Below, piece after piece: positions 13,393 through 24,846 of a stretch of 64,000 nt of DNA (its first letter is position 1; every line of letters starts with the position of its first letter). This DNA comes from Polymyxa betae. Its lineage: Eukaryota; Endomyxa; Phytomyxea; Plasmodiophorida; Plasmodiophoridae. The DNA is taken from the NCBI GenBank assembly GCA_003693705.1, contig RBZT01000743.1, positions 54,901-118,900 of the forward strand. The letters are read 5' to 3'. The position numbers were made by a program, and so were the translations under genes. A model generated the notes under the pieces. The model was not told where the DNA came from. It did no database searches and saw nothing but the letters and a program-made list of their open reading frames with translations.

Positions 13393-13859
13393 GCCGATAT
13401 CATAATCATTGATTGGGACCATTCCCCCCTTCATCCAACATAAAACATTTCAAATGTCTACTTGGAAACTGGAAAACTTCACGCAACCTTTTGCATAGCG
13501 CTGTTCAAAATTTGCGCACCCGCCGTCGACTTTTACTCACTCGCGCAATTTTCAAAGCCGGTGCTGGCTCGCACAGGAAGGGAAACTGAAACTGTACATT
13601 ATGAGATTGGCACATTTCTGTCCTGTCAAAATTTTGATCTTTTTACGAAAGATCGTCAACAACGTACATTCAGTTTTGAGATTCGTGCTGTGCTCTGACC
13701 GGTTCAGTTTGAAAACCAGCTTCATCAGCACATTTTGTGACAGCGCAAATGTCGAAAACAAGTTGGCTTTTTTTATGAAAAAGCGCGCTCCGCCGAACCG
13801 CCGTACTCTGTCTGTTTTGAGGCTGTTTGATCCAGCGACCTGTCTATTCGCCTATTGCC
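13393..13859. other. Intergenic region
   Basis: A 467-bp gap between CHMP5 and CNOT9. Two overlapping short frames (13462-13698, 13601-13879) show no domain or signal peptide. I take the region as 3' and 5' untranslated sequence plus promoter. Confidence 0.4.
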
Positions 13860-14983
13860 ATGGTAGATCACGGCCGTGACCCGGGTCATCAATCACCGGC
13901 CCAGGCACCCATGGTTCTGGGCATGTCGCCGTCTTCCGCCTCGCCTTCGGTCGCCCATAGCAAGCTGTACGCTCTAATCCAGGATCTGACCGTGGCCGAC
14001 AAACGTGAAGCTGCCCTCCTGGCTCTCTCTAAACAGCGAGAGGAATACCCCGACCTGGCTCCGATTTTATGGCATTCTGTCGGCTCTATTGCCGCCCTTC
14101 TTCAAGAAATCGTCGCCGTCTATCCCCTCCTGCAGAATGTTTACACGCTGACACCCAAGGCGTCTAATCGTTGCTGCAACGCCCTCGCTTTACTACAATG
14201 TGTGGCATCTCATAGCGATACTCGTGCTCATTTCTTATCAGCACACATCCCTTTGTTTCTATATCCATTTTTGAACACGACCCATGCCAAGAGGCCCTTC
14301 GAGTATTTGAGGCTAACGTCTTTGGGCGTGATCGGAGCCTTGGTCAAGATGGATGATTCTGATGTCATTGCATTCTTGCTACAAACGGAAATCATTCCGC
14401 TGTGTTTAAGAATCATGAATACGGGGAGTGAGCTCTTAAGGACGGTGGCCACCTTCATTGTACAAAAGATATTGCTGGATGAAGCCGGTCTGAGCTATAT
14501 CTGTGCTACACCGGACAGGTTTTATGCTGTTAGTGATGTTCTGCGTGTTATGGTCGATTCATTGGTAAAGCATACCTCTGTACGGCTGCTAAAGCATATT
14601 ATCCATTGCTATGTCCGTCTTGCTGCCAACAACAAGTAATATTTCTATTCTATTTTCTATTTCTCACAAGTTGAATCGAGCCCACCTGGACTGCATTCAT
14701 CACTCTCGTTCATGGTTGAGAGTAATCAATGTGTTGTTTCAACGTTTTATTGTCGCGTGTTACTATCAAGTTTTCAATGTTTCTTTCGATTTCATTATTT
14801 ACTTCCACTATTCGATGTCATGATCGATTCTCTGTCGCTGATGTTGTCTACAGAGCCCGGGAGGCGCTGCGTGAATGCTTACCGGCGAAACTTCGTGATA
14901 ATACGTTTGCCCAGGTTCTCAAGGACGAGGCCGTCACCAAGCGCCATCTGTCCCAGCTGTTACGTGATCTTTCCGAGCCATGA
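13860..14983 (+). CDS. CNOT9: CCR4-NOT complex subunit 9 (RCD1/CAF40)
   Basis: Armadillo-repeat subunit of the CCR4-NOT deadenylase complex that binds partner peptides and controls mRNA decay. The core reads [22 protein letters not shown], then [18 protein letters not shown] and YPLL. Next come [36 protein letters not shown] and [23 protein letters not shown], all diagnostic. A GT-AG intron (14636-14853) joins LAANNK to [10 protein letters not shown]...[11 protein letters not shown]. The first stop at 14637 lies inside that intron. The likely start is 13860 (MVDHGRD); an upstream in-frame ATG is at 13827. Confidence 0.95.
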
Positions 14984-15177
14984 TTCTTGGTCGAGGCATT
15001 TGGTCTCATCGAACGATGATCTCAGGTTTATCCCGGCTTCACAAAATCGCCTGAAACATCGCGCTCTTTTCCATCCGAGCGACTTCTAGATTATAAGTAA
15101 ATTATCGTTTGCACTTGCTTTCATTTTTTATAACGCTGCTCCTATGGCTTCAATGCATTATCGGTACAATCATATGT

Positions 15178-16728
15178 TCATTTAGTAACGAGCAGCATTG
15201 TATGTGGCGCCTCCAATAGCGTCTTGACGCGTTTCGAGAATCGTGCAATGGTGGCACCGTCGATAACGCGATGATCAGCAGACCAACTCATGGCCATGAT
15301 CGACGTTTTCACGATCTCATCGTCATCGTTGAACCTGGGAATTCCGGTCTGAATGCGACCGATAGCGCCAATCACGACCTGTGGCCGCACCAGCAACGGT
15401 GTCGCGTACGTCCCGCCAATCGTCCCAATGTTGCTAACGGCGAACGTTCCGCCCTGCAGATCGTCCTGCCCGAGACGATTCTCAGCGCCGAATTTCGACA
15501 GCCGGACCAGTTCGGCTGCAATGTCGCCGACGCTACGCTCCTGAACGCGTTTCACACACGGGACCATCAAGCCGCGCGGCGTGTCCATCGCTAGCGAGAT
15601 GTTATGGTCAGGTTTCAGTGTCAACGTCGTACAGGCGTCGTCGACATGGGCGTTCAGCTGCGGGAACTCGAGCAGCGCCAGACTGACGGCTTTTAAGATC
15701 AAGGGCAGGTACGTCAGGGACGGCAGCGACGGTTTCAGGGCCGCCCGGATACGCCGTAGTTCATCGGCGACGACCTCTTCGTGCAACGTGAGGGTCGGTA
15801 CGGCGTTGGCGGCCGTCATAGTCTTGACCATGATCCGGGCCAGGCCCGTTATGGGCAGCGCCGTATCGGATTTGGTCGCCGTGGCAGCAGCAGGCGTGCT
15901 GGGAGCCGCAGCGCTTTCGATCACTGAGAGAACATCGACTTTGAGGACTCGGCCGTCTGGACCCTACGAGAGCCCTGTTCAGATAGATCGTCATTAGAAG
16001 CCTTATTGGGCATTACCGTCGGTGTGATTTTCGACAAATCAAGGTTATGTTCGCGGCAAAGGCGACGAACAGCCGGCGTCGCCTGAACCTTCTCGGAACG
16101 TTCCGGCTGGCTCGGAGGTTGTTCAGGCGATGGCGGCGGCGACGGCATTGATTTTGCAGGTGCTGGAGGGACTTCGCCCGTAGCTGCATCGTCGGCGACA
16201 TCGAGAGTGACGAGCGACTCGCCGACTTTAGCCATGGTACCGATATCGGCATTGAGTGATTGAACGGTGCCGTCGAATCTGGATGTGATCTCGACCGTTG
16301 CTTTGTCACTCTGCACTTCGCATAACTTCTGGAACTGCTCGACTCGATCGCCGGGTTTTACAAACCTGAATCCAACAACAGTCAATTTAGATCATACTAC
16401 GAAATCCACAAGAAGGGTTTTGATAAAAGAAGTAAAGTGAATATCAATGAACCTAATATGACGGATTGATAAACGTCTCCATAAGGTCAACAGAATTTCG
16501 ATATTAAACTCGAAGTCATTCTTGGAGGAAGAGTTAACAAGATCCAAAAATGGTTTTTCTGGACGACCATTTGAGGACTTCAACCTCTGCGATTCCCTCG
16601 CCGATATCGGCCAACAGAAACTCCTGTTTCCGATTCAAGAAACGGCTGGATCGGAATGCCCGTGTCCAGCGGTTGCCGGCCCGGGCCGTGAACGACCCGA
16701 TGACCTTCGCCGAACGAGAGCTCAGCAT
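15178..16728 (-). CDS. DBT: Branched-chain 2-oxoacid dehydrogenase E2 (dihydrolipoyl transacylase)
   Basis: Mitochondrial core enzyme of branched-chain amino-acid catabolism. Three exons are joined across introns at about 16366-16567 and 15964-16016. A basic, hydroxylated N-terminus resembles a transit peptide. The lipoyl domain begins EFLLADIGEGIAEVEVLKWF, with the lipoyl-lysine motif CEVQSDKATVEITSR. The E3-binding domain reads PAVRRLCREHNLDLSKITPTGPDGRVLK. The catalytic domain ends with SWSADHRVIDGATIARF, where H and D of HxxxDG are active-site residues. The sequence fits the branched-chain E2 better than the pyruvate or oxoglutarate E2. It ends at the expected place. Confidence 0.93.
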
Positions 16729-17192
16729 AATCGGTACGTGAGGCGAGCTATCACGGATACGCGATAAAGCCTAAAGAGCATACACACTACAGTACTTAAC
16801 GACAGGGGGTCAACCCAAGACCCCATTTTCTAACAATCACCAATTCTCCAGATCCAATTTGTCGGATATTGTTTTTGTTTCACAATTTGGATTTAATTAA
16901 AAACAAGAAAGTTAAGTTCGTGCAGAAACAAAAAGAAAGTTTAGTTCGTCCATGTCAAAATCGAGGAGATATTATGCAAATTCGAGACTTTGAGATTCCA
17001 TGACGAATGCTTCAGCTGCGACTGGAAAAAAACATCCACATAACGAGAAAAGTCTGAGCTTTGATCTGTGGACTGTGTATTGAATCCCGACCCAGACCAT
17101 CATATCGGCTATCAGAAGGAGGTCGCGCTCCCACTCGACCTCAGCTACTTGTAAACCGGGGACCACCATGACGGCAATCAACGGCATCTGTT
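16729..17192. other. Intergenic region between two divergent genes
   Basis: About 460 bp between the divergent starts of the E2 gene and the ATPase gene at 17193. It is AT-rich in the middle (16850-16960). No gene, RNA or repeat is recognised. It probably holds both promoters. Confidence 0.4.
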
Positions 17193-18752
17193 ATGGGGGA
17201 TCTCAGTCCACACACAGCCTTCTCCCAATACGCTATCAAAGATCGATTATCAATCCACAACCCCGAGCTCGACCCAAGACCGACCTCCATCGGAGCGGCT
17301 GCGCGCTTGCGACCCGGTACCCCCGTCCCTGAGGTGGGCCGTACTGGACCAACCCACCCACCACAGAGGATGCGGTGGCTGTCGTGGACGTGCGGCTGCG
17401 GAGGATCATCTAAAAGGCGCTCGTCCTGTATCATACCTCAGCAGCTGGGCTCGCACGTTCATGTTCCGAAACAGAGCCGGACACCACGCCGTCTATTGGT
17501 GGCTGGCGGCCCCGGGACCGGCAAGACGCACCTGGTCGAAGCCGTCATCGGTCGCAGTCGATTCAGCCGCGTATTCTGGCTTCGGCTCGGGACCGACATG
17601 GACGCCTTCGTCCGTCTGATCGGCGCCGTACTCGCCGATTTCGACATCGTCACCAATGAAGACGATGCGATTATCGCGTTGCTGTCGCGATGCGACAGCA
17701 ACGACGCCGCTATCGTTGTCGACGATTTCCGCCGCGACGCTCATCATGGCGTCGTCGTTCTGGATCTGCTGCAGGGAATGCGGGCAGCCATCATCATTGC
17801 CGGCGACCTGGACGTCGAAACCGTCGCCGAGCGCTTCGACGGCGTCCTGGTCTGCGATGCTGTGGACGGCCAGCCGTACGACCAGCTACAACTAGCCCGA
17901 GGCCTATCTCCGAATCTGGACGGGGCCAGTCCGGCCCAACGTCGTCTTGCTCAAGCCGTGGCCGTGCTGGACGACATCGTCCCCGAGTCGTTGCTGTTAT
18001 GTGTGGAGGATTCGTGCGAGGCGGGCTCGTTGGAGCTGCTTCAGGCCGGCGCGCTTCAGTTCACGTCCCAACGTCATCTATCTGAGCGCGGCGCTGTCCT
18101 ATCCGGATCTGTTCGACGCCATCTCCGCACATGCTTCGACCTGGACGCCCTGTTAGCTGCTGCCAGCGCTATCCGGCTGTGTTGGGTTCGGAAGACGTCG
18201 TCGAGACGCTGGGCGCTGTCCTTAATCACTCATGGAGAAGCCCTTGCCGAGTTCTTCACCGAGTCGCTGCTGGCGCCAAATGCCGCTGAGAACGTCGTTG
18301 GCGCGTTCTGCGATCATCTAACGGTTCTCGGCTCGCTCTACATCTACGCTCTGCGCCCGCGACACGCGCTCTGCTCGTTCAAAACGTCGCTCAGCTTAGT
18401 CTCATCACTTCCACAGAAGCAGACATCGCATTACCTATGTATGATGAGGACCCTTCATTGTATGGCGAATGTGTACGGCAGCATCGGAGATACCGAAGGG
18501 CAGAACCGAACCCTGGCCGCCGCCTTCGCTCTCGATGCCCAGCTAGGACGGTCGGAACTAAGCACGCGACCATCACAGCGGAAAACGTCCCGTCATCGTC
18601 TCAGGCATAAATTTCGGGGACGGGCCTCGAACGCCGGCCAGGTCGTCGATCTCGGAGACGGCAGTAGACGGCACAGCTTCACACCTTCGCATGATGAACA
18701 CCAACGCAAGATTCGGAAACGGTCACTACCACCGCCCATGCCTGCCTCGTGA
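17193..18752 (+). CDS. STAND/NB-ARC-like P-loop ATPase with TPR-like C-terminus
   Basis: A protein of about 519 residues with a Walker A LVAGGPGTGKTHLVEAV (about residue 105). A hydrophobic strand plus DDF (AAIVVDDF, about residue 173) fits Walker B. A further strand AAIIIAGDLD is followed by LQLARGLSPN...AQRRLAQAVAVLDDIVPESLL, which resembles the GLPL/winged-helix part of NB-ARC/STAND NTPases. The C-terminal helices around GSLYIYALRPRHALCSF and HCMANVYGSIGDTEGQNRTL look like tetratricopeptide repeats. Such proteins act as signal-dependent oligomerising switches (NLR and Apaf-1 type). Parts (17330-17450 and 18070-18240) read plausibly in other frames, so small introns or frameshifts may be unrecognised. 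A partner is not evident. Confidence 0.55.
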   Translation: MGDLSPHTAFSQYAIKDRLSIHNPELDPRPTSIGAAARLRPGTPVPEVGRTGPTHPPQRMRWLSWTCGCGGSSKRRSSCIIPQQLGSHVHVPKQSRTPRRLLVAGGPGTGKTHLVEAVIGRSRFSRVFWLRLGTDMDAFVRLIGAVLADFDIVTNEDDAIIALLSRCDSNDAAIVVDDFRRDAHHGVVVLDLLQGMRAAIIIAGDLDVETVAERFDGVLVCDAVDGQPYDQLQLARGLSPNLDGASPAQRRLAQAVAVLDDIVPESLLLCVEDSCEAGSLELLQAGALQFTSQRHLSERGAVLSGSVRRHLRTCFDLDALLAAASAIRLCWVRKTSSRRWALSLITHGEALAEFFTESLLAPNAAENVVGAFCDHLTVLGSLYIYALRPRHALCSFKTSLSLVSSLPQKQTSHYLCMMRTLHCMANVYGSIGDTEGQNRTLAAAFALDAQLGRSELSTRPSQRKTSRHRLRHKFRGRASNAGQVVDLGDGSRRHSFTPSHDEHQRKIRKRSLPPPMPAS

Positions 18753-18895
18753 TACTGGCCCGGTATCTGTAATCGTCAACAGTAGCAACCCCGGAACCCT
18801 TATCTATGCTGAAAACGTTGGATGTGAGATGTGACGAACGAGGGCAAAACATCACGGCGAGGTGTAACAATAAAGGTTTATAAACGGAATGATGT

Positions 18896-21800
18896 TTAAA
18901 CGATGCGAATAGAAGGAGTTCCAGGCGAACAGGTTCCGCTCTCATCGGCGATGACATTAGCTTCTACAAGGCCAGTATCTCTCATTAAAAACTGGAGGTT
19001 CTCTTTCAGAACCTGGCCTTCATCAAATGGCATAGATACGCGAAGTGCATCCTTTTTGCCTTTCTCGACGACGTTTTGAATGACAGCGGCGGCAAATTTC
19101 TGCGCTTGCGATGCACGCGCCTTCAACTCCGGATCCGAACTGAATTTCGACTTGATCTGGGTCGTGGCTTCACGGCAAGCCTGACCACGGTCCGTTCTGA
19201 ATAATTCATCATCGATCGCGCCAGCAATCTGAAAGACGGCCTGCTGCCAGACTGGGTACTCTGTGGCAAAGGCTAAATTCAGCTTTGTGTTCGCACCGCC
19301 GCCTTTCTTCGGCTGGGCCAACTTGATGCGGATCTTGTGAGCGACATCGTCAAGATAATCGCCAATCGCAGTCAAGGTGACATCGACCATGTCGGCGCTG
19401 GGCCATTTAGCATCAACTACGAGGCCTTCGTGCTGGAGGACATCACTCCAAAGATGTTCGGCCGTAAACGGGCAGAATGGCGATAGAATGATAACGAAGA
19501 CATCCATATATCTTCGGATCAGTTGCGGCGACATGTTCTCTTCACCAACCTGAGAACGATACTGATCCCGAGCCGCCTGCAGATTGTAAACGCCAGCCTT
19601 CAAAGCCGCACGGAAATGCATGTTGGTAAAAGCTTCATCAGCTTCAACTATGCAGGCGTTGATGCGGTTGGCGAACAGCTGATCGGCGAACGTTGCCGTC
19701 GTCAGAGCAGCGTTCTTTTGGCGTTCGACAGTGGCCGAAATCCACTCTAATTCTTTCGTTAAGCGCAGAATGGCGGCGTTGGCTGTCACAGACAGCGACA
19801 CATTTGCATCTTCGAGACCGTCTCCGGCGTCAGCCAGGGCGAATCGCAGCGCATCAGCACCATAGTCGTTGCAACCCTGATTCAAGGTCAGGAAATTGCC
19901 TGTTGATTTGCTCATCTTCTCGTTGTTTAGCAGAGCATGGCCATTGGTGAAATACGACTGAGGCCAGTAGTTCGGCTGATCAGGCCAGATGGCGGCATGG
20001 TTGTAGAGCGCCATAACAAGATGGTTGCCGATCAGATCCTTACCACTGACACGAAGGTCAACCGGGTAGAAGTAGCGGAACTCGCTGCGCATACGCTCCA
20101 GCGTTTTCGAGTCGATCGCGGTTTGTTTAGGCATCGACCCATCAGTGAAAATGTAGTCGAAGTCGGCGTCCGTGATTTCCGAAGCCGGGACCGCACCACC
20201 ATCGCCCTCGAGGCTGCCGTTTTGCAGAAAATGAGCGATGGTGTAGTAAGCCATATAGATAGTGGAGTCAGACAGCGACTCAATCACGATGCCGTCGTCA
20301 CCAAAAGGCAGTTTCGTGCCCAGACCGAACGAACGTGAACAGGCCCAGCCTCGAAGCCATTCGACAACACCAACAAACATCTCCTTGGCAATCGGATTGT
20401 AGCATTCAAGACGCGATTGGACATGCTCGGCAACTTTCGCCGCCCAAGCCGCTTCTCCGTATTCCAGGAACCACTGATCGGTTTGAGCGACGACGCACGC
20501 GTTGCCGCTGCGGGCGATAACTTCACGCTCTGGTTCCGAGTAGAGGAACGCTTGTCCGGCAGCGATCAGTTCACCACGGACGATCGGCTTGGCCAGCTCT
20601 ACCTTCATACCAGCACACGATCCAAGCAGCATCGTTCCCTCATAAAAACCCTGTTTGTAAACACGCTCTTTGGCTTCAGCCAGTTTCTTAGCGTCGTGCT
20701 GGTTCTTGATTTTCATACTAGCGCAGATGGTCGGGGCAGCACGGTCGCCGAATTCCGGCGTCCGGATGATAGCCGGTGCGTCCAGTGAGCACATCTCGAG
20801 TGTGACGTGGTATTTCTCACGCATGGCGGCGTCCTGAGCCAAATCTTGAAGGGCGATAAAATCATCAGGTGAATCACTTGGAACTGACGTCACCAATCCG
20901 GTTCCCTTCGACATCGAAATTGTTAGCAGAGGCAGGAGGTAAACGACGGGGTGTTGAGCCAGCGGGGCGTGTACGGCGGCACCAAGCAGGTCCCAGCCCT
21001 TCAGCATACACAGAATTTCGACTTCACCGAATCCGCCGGGTAGCAGGAACTGATAAGCCATATTTCTGGCGGCACGCTCACTGCATACCCACACCTCGTT
21101 GTTGTTGGCCCGCACGCAGGCGTAGTCGCCATGGGGCAGCACCCAGGCATTAGTCTGACCGTACATCGTCTCCGGACGCAGCGTTGCACAAAGCAGGAGC
21201 ACCTTGGAGTCTTCGGGTAAGACTATCTTCAGCGCAGGAGGAATCGCAGAGACAAGCTCGAGCTTGACGGTCGTGTATTCCTGTGGGCCAACACCCTCGC
21301 CGGTTGCACGATCGTGATCGGCGCATGGTTGCTTGTCGGACGGCGAATAAATGGAGAGACGCGATCCGAACTTTACGTGGCCGGCGGCGTATAACTTCCG
21401 GAACTGCCATTTGATGAAGGCGTCGAAGTACGGGTTCACATCGGTCGTAATAAATGAACGACGCCAGTCGGCTTTCAGACCGAAACCCTTCAGATGGTCG
21501 ATGGCAATTGGCGGGAAGTACGACAGCCAAGTGAGCGGGTCGGCGAACGAAGCAATGAGATGTTCAGGGACGCCCATCTCAGCTAAGATCTGCCATTGAT
21601 AGACACAGGTCGATGCCTTTTTCGCAACTTTGCCCTTTTTCTTCATAATTGGCTTGCCGTTAGATTCGGGTTTAGACTCGTCTAGTTCGGCGGCGTCGGT
21701 CTCTTTCGGGAAAACTGGAGGATTGCCGAACTGTTCGATTTCGCGGCCCAGCTTCTTTGCACAGGCAGCGATCGGCATCCCGGTACAATGAAATGCTAAA

Positions 21801-22157
21801 GGAAACAGAACCCGTTTGCCTTTGAGGCGCTGATATCCGGCGGCAAACTCGGCTTTGGATAAAGTAAAAGCATGGCCAAGGTGCAGAACACCATTCATAT
21901 CTGACTGATATTGAGGCAATATTTTTGGAGGCATGAAAGGATGGGACTTACAAGGGAATGGAAAAGTGACCATGTACTTTTCGCGGCCGTCATCGACAGC
22001 ATCGGCTTCGAAGGCCTTGGCAGCCTCCCACTTCTGGCGGGCCTTGGCCTCCAGCTCAATGAGCTGATCACGCCTGAAGAACTTCTACAAATGATTTCAG
22101 AACAGCAACAGTCGGTACAAGATATCAGCTGCGACAAACCTGTTGGGAGTCGGTCAT
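18896..22157 (-). CDS. LARS1: Cytosolic leucyl-tRNA synthetase
   Basis: Class I aminoacyl-tRNA synthetase that charges tRNA-Leu, of the eukaryotic/archaeal type. Exon 1 is only 18 nt (22140-22157, MTDSQQ). Introns at 22085-22139 and 21901-21951 precede a single 3-kb exon. The joined sequence reads KYMVTFPFPYMNGVLHLGH, with the HIGH-type motif HLGH. The editing domain insertion follows, then WPDQPNYWPQSYFTNGHALLNNEKMSKSTGNFLTLNQG with the KMSKS loop, and the anticodon-binding region. It ends IRIV then TAA. Length near 1,060 residues is normal. The single-exon ATG at 21973 starts too late, missing the first helix. Confidence 0.96.
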
Positions 22158-22397
22158 GATTGTCTGCGACGATCACAACAATGTGAAATGATGGCCAGCC
22201 TGCGGATATAAAGTTGCGTTACACTTGCGCGAACTGCAACACACCTGGCAGTTCTTTATGTCCAAAATCTACAGTATTCCAAAAATAGCATTTGAAAACG
22301 AGTTTGAGCCAGAATAGGTTTCACGAAAGTTATCCGCACTTTTTATCTAACAGACATTTCGCTCGTTCCCGAAACTCTTGTTGGGCCTGATGAAGTG

Positions 22398-22720
22398 ATG
22401 ATCCCTGAGAAACATTTACCTCTGTGTCAAGGATTATGGCTTGGCGTTTTCTTTGCTTGCATTTTGGCATTTTTCATTGCAAATCAAACCTACATGAACA
22501 ACCTATTCAGTTATCAAACGATAAGAATGATACGACTTTCATAGGTGCTTATCCTACCAGCAATTCTGTTAGGAAAAGGACTAAAGCTTACTGGGGTTAT
22601 GTTCAAAATTGCTATCCTGCTCATTGCTTCAGAACTTCGAATCCACATGACAAGTTTACTTCAATGCTTCATTATTATCAAAGTGGGGAATCCTTAGTGG
22701 AAGGAAACCCTCCTTGGTAA
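22398..22720 (+). CDS. Possible small membrane or secreted protein (uncertain)
   Basis: Two overlapping short frames share this spot. One (22398-22544) gives MIPEKHLPLCQGLWLGVFFAC with a strong hydrophobic segment and would be a signal anchor. The other (22424-22720, 98 codons) starts with a hydrophobic stretch rich in Cys and Phe and ends in a polar, Tyr/Cys-containing tail. No homologue is recognised. Either could be an exon of a split gene, or both may be chance. The 3' end overlaps the minus-strand ORF at 22678. Confidence 0.2.
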
Positions 22721-22935
22721 GGGCGTGAGAGTATTAGATAGGCAGAAATAGCTGTCATTCCCCCAAGGTACACCAACAGGCCAGATATGATTGCTTTATC
22801 ACGAGCCACTTCATATTTGAACCGATCACGAGTCATAGTTGCCATCTTGTGAAATAGCTCGTTCTCCTCGGGTGAATACGATAACCGACGCCGCTGTAAA
22901 GATATCAGATGCTGAGTAGCTCGCTTGAATGTCAT
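22678..22935 (-). CDS. Small single-pass membrane protein, unknown
   Basis: An 85-codon frame with a basic, serine-containing N-terminus (MTFKRATQHLISLQRRRLSYS) that could be a mitochondrial presequence. An amphipathic middle follows, and one clear membrane segment (AIISGLLVYLGGMTAISAYLIL) near the C-terminus. The layout is that of small inner-membrane assembly or ATP/electron-transport accessory proteins, but I do not recognise the family. It sits between LARS1 and PSMD4 with ordinary spacing. Confidence 0.4.
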   Translation of the reverse strand: MTFKRATQHLISLQRRRLSYSPEENELFHKMATMTRDRFKYEVARDKAIISGLLVYLGGMTAISAYLILSRPYQGGFPSTKDSPL

Positions 22936-23026
22936 GCCGTTTCGTTAAACTGAATCGGATGAATTTTCTTTGATTTTTCCTGTGTGGTTTCAGGCGGGTG
23001 TGCTATCAATCAGAAATAAGGAACTT

Positions 23027-24226
23027 TTATTTCTTTTGATTGTCGCTAGGCTTCTTAGCTTCTTTGTTTTTCTTTTGTTCTTCCGCATTAGCTATGCTGT
23101 TCAAAATATCCTCGACATTTAAACCAGCCTGATCGTGGTCAGGTAAAGACTGAATCAGGCTTTGGATGAAAGCAGGGTCGTGCAGCGTCTCTTGAACATC
23201 TTTTTTCGGCTGCGACGCCAAATCGTTAGGTTCAGCGGTATCATTTGGCTGCATTGACATTGCAATAGCTTGAGCAATCATAGCCTCTTCATCATCAACA
23301 TTCATTGCAGCGACACTCGCTTCGGCATCTGGAACAGCAGCACTGGAGCCTGACGCAGCAGCACCGGAGCCTGCCGCAGCAGCGGCTGCAGCTTCTTGAC
23401 GCTGCCTTTCTTCTTCCAAAGACATACGAATGGCCATGGCCAAATCAGGATCCATAGATGCAGCGTCCACCATTTCTTGGGCACCCTAAAAAGATCAACG
23501 ATTGCAGAATAAAAACGAAATCTATGGTTACCATCCCAGCATGAGCTCCATCGGCCATAATGGCTGAAAGGACCATGTCCGATAAATTATGGGGTCCGGG
23601 AGGGACATTAACCAGATGGCTTGCATCCGATGAATTCACCGATGCTATAAACTGATCAAGGATCTCTCTGTTTTCATTGGCATTATTCTCTGAGCCGAAG
23701 TTGATTACATCCACGTTGACATTATTTTTCTTGAGTTGTTTAGCCAAGCGTACGAACTCTTTGGCAGGAGCATCGATCTGAGAGAGAAATTAGGAGGTAG
23801 ATAAATGACCGCTCATGTCAAATACAGGGCTACCAACAAAAAGAACGATTCGTTGACGCTGGTTTTTGTTGGACCTATTCTTCAGGCACAATTGTGCTGT
23901 TTTAAGGCCAGAAAGAAAATTGCTCTTGCCGCCAATTTTGATCCCTTGAACAGAGCTCATAATAGCGCCCAGATCTCGTGTAGGAGTCATTAAGACGTCA
24001 ATGCGCTTTCCGGCCATAGTTAATACGCCAACAGCGTTTTCCTCATTGGCCTGCGTCTTCATAGAACATATAAAATTGACCGCCTCGGTCTGAGCCGCCA
24101 TGCGAGTTGGGAGATAGTCGCCATTACGCACCCAATCCGAATTATCCACGCTGCCAGACAAAATCAGAAGGACAATGAATATGCAGATTGGTCTGCTCAC
24201 CATACGACGACAGCTTCTAACACCAT
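23027..24226 (-). CDS. PSMD4: 26S proteasome ubiquitin receptor Rpn10/PSMD4
   Basis: Ubiquitin receptor of the 19S regulatory particle. Four exons are joined at introns 24151-24200, 23778-23825 and 23486-23531. The first exon supplies MVLEAVVVC; the next begins VDNSDWVRNGDYLPTR, giving the family's N-terminus. The VWA domain continues with GVLTMAGKR, QRIVLFVGSP|IDAPAKEFVRLAKQLKKNNVNVDVINFG and HLVNVPPGPHNLSDMVLSA. Two ubiquitin-interacting motifs follow: DLAMAIRMSLEEE and MIAQAIAMSM. A third helix, DPAFIQSLIQSL, and a lysine-rich tail close the protein. An alanine-rich stretch separates the UIMs. Length and order match PSMD4. Confidence 0.95.
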
Positions 24227-24547
24227 TTGACTGAAGCGCCTTCACCGAAATAAACTGGCGATAGACAGATACAGATGAAGATAAGACAACAAAGTGCGTT
24301 GCTTTACCTTCACTGTGAAGGAAATTCTCTAGATTTTTATGACGCTGTCCTGTCCAAATTCTCAATACTTGAAGTATTGACGTCCACCCCTCCGACAATG
24401 ATATGTATTTCCCTTACTAATAGTGACACATGACACATCCTGTTACTTCCTCGCTTTCGTGACAGGACCAATATTATCCAGTGATATGTCACTATTGGGA
24501 AGAACTGTAAAGCAGCTATAATAGGGGTGGTTTATTAGTCATCTTAT

Positions 24548-24679
24548 TTAAGCCCAATGCTTTAATTTTTGTTCAATACGTTCTTTGGCTACCGCAGTTT
24601 GAATGTTGCCACTCTTCACGAAGGCGATAACCGCCGGTTTCTCCTCAAGAGTCAATCGCGTCTGTTTGGCACCCGTCAT
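24548..24679 (-). pseudogene. CENP-B/pogo-type helix-turn-helix fragment
   Basis: A 43-codon frame begins MTGAKQTRLTLEEKPAVIAF and continues through a second helix to a stop. The opening basic residues plus R-L-T-x-E-E-K resemble the first helix of CENP-B-type domains in pogo/Tigger transposases. The rest of a transposase is absent. It lies within the proposed inverted-repeat element 24423-24905, which supports the reading, but the match is short. Confidence 0.35.
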
Positions 24680-24824
24680 GGTCGAATATGATATTTCACT
24701 CTACAAGTATGCTATTATGTCCAAGAGATTCCTCGAAGCTTCCAATACACTCCCAAAAAGAATGTGCATCCTGATTCTATTGGGGATAAAGATACTCTCT
24801 ATATGGGACCTAATATTAAATGTG

Positions 24825-24846
24825 TTAGGGTTTAGGGTTTTAGGGT
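24825..24846. repeat. Telomere-like repeat
   Basis: TTAGGGTTTAGGGTTTTAGGG: three consecutive units of 6, 7 and 8 nt spacing. It lies inside the right part of the proposed pogo-like element, outside any coding exon I can define. Confidence 0.7.
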
